Shown here one piece after another: positions 61,785 to 64,000 of a DNA stretch of 64,000 nt (positions are counted from its first letter, which is position 1; every line of letters starts with the position of its first letter). Position numbers and translations under genes: made by a program. The stretch lies in assembly GCF_001269885.1 (NCBI RefSeq), contig NZ_LHVH01000018.1:124001-188000 (forward strand), written 5' to 3'. Under the pieces are notes generated by a model. That model saw only the letters and a list, made by a program, of their open reading frames with translations. It had not been told where the DNA came from and did no database searches. The DNA comes from Pseudomonas kilonensis (GTDB lineage: Bacteria > Pseudomonadota > Gammaproteobacteria > Pseudomonadales > Pseudomonadaceae).

Positions 61785-63275
61785 ATGAACCCGATTCAAT
61801 TGTTACCTGCCGTCGAGAAGTTCCTGTCGCAACCGGGTCGGCTGTTTATCGGTGGCACTTGGCAGGACGCCGCCAACGGCCGGCGGTTTGCCGTGGAAAA
61901 CCCGGCCACTGAGCACACCCTGGCGCAAGTCGCCGAAGGTGGCGAGCGCGACGTCGATGCCGCCGTCGCTGCCGCCCGCGCGGCCTTCACCGGGCCCTGG
62001 GCGCAGCACTCACCGGCCCAGCGCGGGTTGTTGCTGTTTCGCCTGGCGGAACTGCTCGACCAGCATCGCGAAGAGCTGGCGCAACTGATCACCCTGGAAA
62101 ACGGCAAGCCGATCGGCGCGGCCCGGGGCGAAGCGGCCAGTGCGGCCAATATCATTCGTTATTTCGCTGGCTGGCCGACCAAGATCGAAGGCAGCACGCT
62201 GCCGGTATCGCCCTCCAGCGGCGCACCGATGCTCAACTACACCTTGCGCGAGCCGGTGGGCGTCTGCGCCTTGATCGTGCCATGGAACTTCCCGCTGACC
62301 ATGTGCGTGTGGAAGCTTGGCCCGGCGCTGGCGACCGGTTGCGTCGCGGTGCTCAAACCCGCCGAGCAGACGCCCCTGGTTGCGATTCGCCTGGTGCAGT
62401 TGATCGAGGCCGCCGGTTTCCCGGCTGGGGTGGTCAATCTGCTCACCGGTCTTGGTGCGCATACCGGCGCACCGCTGGCCCAGCACCCGGACGTGGACAA
62501 GATCGCCTTCACCGGTTCGACCCAGGTAGGGCGGCTGATCGCCCAGGCGGCCACCGGCAACATGAAGAAGGTCTCGTTGGAGCTGGGTGGCAAGTCCCCC
62601 AACATCATCCTGCCGGACGCCGACATCGTCCGTGCCGCCAAGGGTGCCGCCGACGGTATTTTCTACAACCAGGGGCAGGTCTGCACCGCCGGATCGCGTC
62701 TCTACGTGCACGCCAGCGTCCTCGATCAGGTGCTTGAGGAACTCCAGCGCCACGCGGCCGCCCATGTGTTGGGGCCAGGCCTGGATCCGGCCAACAGCAT
62801 GGGTCCGCTGGTCTCGGCCCGGCAATTGGGCACGGTGCGTGGCTACCTGCAACGGGGCCAGGAAGAAGGCGCCGAGCTGATCTGCGGCGGTGACCGGCCG
62901 GCCCACCTGGAGCGCGGCCACTTCATCCGGCCCAGCGTGTTTCTCGACCGCGCCGAGCGCGCCTGTGTCGCCCGGGAAGAAATCTTCGGCCCGGTGCTGA
63001 CCGTCATGAGCTGGACCGAGATCGATGAACTGGTGCTGCGCGCCAACGACTCGCCCTATGGCCTGGCCGCCGGTCTCTGGACCCGTGACTTGCGTTCCGC
63101 CCATCGCGTGGCCGCTCAGTTGAAGGCCGGCTCGGTGTGGATCAACTGCTGGAACGTCGTCGACCCGGCCTCGCCATTTGGTGGTTACAAGCAATCCGGC
63201 TGGGGCCGGGAAATGAGTAAGAACGTGATCGATGCCTACACCGAAACCAAAAGTGTCTTCGTCGATCTCGCCTGA
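61785..63275 (+). CDS. NAD(P)-dependent aldehyde dehydrogenase
   Basis: 496 residues. The catalytic Cys is in YNQGQVCTAGSRLYV and the Glu in LELGGKSPNIILPD; cofactor segment VPWNFPLTMCVWKLGPALA. The start at 61785 follows AAGGAGCGG and lies ten bases after the ThDP-enzyme stop; an open frame from 61758 overlaps that gene and is rejected. It would oxidise the aldehyde formed by the decarboxylase. An SDR gene follows after 26 bp on the same strand. Confidence 0.88.
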   Translation: MNPIQLLPAVEKFLSQPGRLFIGGTWQDAANGRRFAVENPATEHTLAQVAEGGERDVDAAVAAARAAFTGPWAQHSPAQRGLLLFRLAELLDQHREELAQLITLENGKPIGAARGEAASAANIIRYFAGWPTKIEGSTLPVSPSSGAPMLNYTLREPVGVCALIVPWNFPLTMCVWKLGPALATGCVAVLKPAEQTPLVAIRLVQLIEAAGFPAGVVNLLTGLGAHTGAPLAQHPDVDKIAFTGSTQVGRLIAQAATGNMKKVSLELGGKSPNIILPDADIVRAAKGAADGIFYNQGQVCTAGSRLYVHASVLDQVLEELQRHAAAHVLGPGLDPANSMGPLVSARQLGTVRGYLQRGQEEGAELICGGDRPAHLERGHFIRPSVFLDRAERACVAREEIFGPVLTVMSWTEIDELVLRANDSPYGLAAGLWTRDLRSAHRVAAQLKAGSVWINCWNVVDPASPFGGYKQSGWGREMSKNVIDAYTETKSVFVDLA

Positions 63276-63301
63276 GCCGAACAATCACAAGAGGAACTGC
63301 T

Positions 63302-64000
63302 ATGGATCTGGAATTACAAGGCCGCGTGGCGATCGTCACCGGCGGTGGCATGGGCATCGGCAAGGAAGTCGCGCGCTTTCTGTCCCAGGAAGGTTGCAAG
63401 GTGGTGATCTGCGCGCGGCGCATGGAGTTTCTCCAGCAAGCCGCCGAGGAAATCACCGCAGAGACCGGCAACGAGGTGCTGCCGCTGTTCTGTGACACCA
63501 ACCAGATGTCGGCGGTGTCCGACATGGTCGAGGCGGCCCACAAGCACTTTGGTCGCATCGACATCCTGGTCAACGGCGCCGCGGCACCGTCCGGTGTGGT
63601 GCGCAACGACATCGAGCATGCCGGCGACGATGAATTGCTCTCGGACCTCAACACCAAGGTGATCGGCTATTTCCGTTGCGCCAAGGCCGTGACCCCGCAC
63701 ATGAAGGCCGGTGGCTTCGGTCGCATCATCAACATTGGTGGCCTGACCGGGCGGGGCAGCAAGGTCCTCTCGGGCATGCGCAACCTGGCCATCGCCCACA
63801 TGACCAAGACCCTTTCCGACCAACTGGGCCCCTGCGGCATCACCGTCAACCTGATCCACCCCGGCGTGGTCGACACCCCGCACATCCAGGAGCTCTACGA
63901 GCGCGAAGGGATCAAGCAGGGCAAGACGCCCGAGCAGGTGGAGCAGGGCTACATCGACGCGACGCCGATCCGGCGCACGCTGGCACCCATCGAAATGGGC
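63302..64000 (+). CDS. SDR-fold protein lacking the catalytic Ser-Tyr-Lys (3' end outside window)
   Basis: The frame runs off the window end; 233 residues are visible. The cofactor loop TGGGMGIGKEVARFL and the dinucleotide-site equivalent VNGAAAPSG are of SDR type, and the Asn in LNTKVIGYFRC is kept. However, INIGGLTGRG has Gly-Gly where the catalytic Ser-Ser stands, and GSKVLSGMRNLAIAHMTKTL replaces the YxxxK helix by SxxxN. It may bind NAD(P) but should not act by the usual SDR mechanism. Third gene of the ThDP operon, with AAGAGGAAC before the start. Confidence 0.75.
   Translation, partial: MDLELQGRVAIVTGGGMGIGKEVARFLSQEGCKVVICARRMEFLQQAAEEITAETGNEVLPLFCDTNQMSAVSDMVEAAHKHFGRIDILVNGAAAPSGVVRNDIEHAGDDELLSDLNTKVIGYFRCAKAVTPHMKAGGFGRIINIGGLTGRGSKVLSGMRNLAIAHMTKTLSDQLGPCGITVNLIHPGVVDTPHIQELYEREGIKQGKTPEQVEQGYIDATPIRRTLAPIEMG

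Overview
The window reads as the chromosome of a plant-associated Pseudomonas of the P. fluorescens group. The reasons are a complete 2,4-diacetylphloroglucinol (DAPG) locus, Pseudomonas-type REP and intergenic repeats (units containing GTGGGAGC, GTAGGAGCTG or TGTGGCGAGGGG), OprD-type porins, and a GC-rich, gene-dense layout with many LysR, GntR, IclR and TetR regulators. I see no tRNA, rRNA, CRISPR array, prophage or transposase gene.

Layout. 1-9.3 kb: the 3' end of a hybrid sensor kinase (receiver plus HPt), an HxlR regulator divergent from an MFS pump, a LysR / GalD-like tautomerase / CitMHS transporter / OprD porin set for tricarboxylate-type acids, and a second MFS protein. 9.3-17.6 kb: a soluble Cache protein with a FadR-type regulator, an aldehyde dehydrogenase with an APC permease and a small secreted SnoaL-like protein, and a MipA/OmpV - response regulator - histidine kinase operon. 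17.8-28.7 kb: a ferric-siderophore uptake island with an ABC importer, a TonB-dependent transducer carrying an STN domain, FecR, FecI, an MFS protein, and a second, divergent, closely similar receptor without STN. The two receptors share a conserved promoter-like block.

28.7-37.8 kb is the phl locus. PhlA, PhlC and PhlB form the monoacetylphloroglucinol acetyltransferase, PhlD is the type III polyketide synthase, PhlE an MFS exporter, PhlF and PhlH are TetR regulators, and PhlG is the DAPG hydrolase. A fumarylacetoacetate-hydrolase-like gene is translationally coupled to phlE. Residue numbering of PhlD (Cys138), PhlC (Cys88) and PhlG (His129, Glu160, His270, Glu274) agrees with the numbering I recall for the characterised proteins. 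Two copies of the PhlF operator pattern lie between phlA and phlF.

37.8-46.1 kb: DoxX and tautomerase genes, then a sugar-acid catabolic module (IlvD/Edd dehydratase, two different FAH-family enzymes, SDR, ACS-type MFS, LysR) whose two arms carry matching GATAAC-N5-GTTATC palindromes. 46.1-52.8 kb: nested REP repeats, an RND efflux pump without its outer-membrane channel, and a chemoreceptor. 52.9-59.2 kb: a permease / aldehyde dehydrogenase / aminotransferase / porin operon bracketed by inverted copies of a repeat of about 140 bp. 59.2-64 kb: IclR, a ThDP-dependent decarboxylase-like enzyme, an aldehyde dehydrogenase, and an SDR (cut by the window end) that has lost the usual catalytic residues.

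The most promising leads are the twin-receptor regulon, the FAH-like gene of the phl operon with an altered metal site, the duplicated PhlF operator, the palindrome pair of the sugar-acid module, and the degenerate SDR. All function calls are from reading the sequence; no database search was run.
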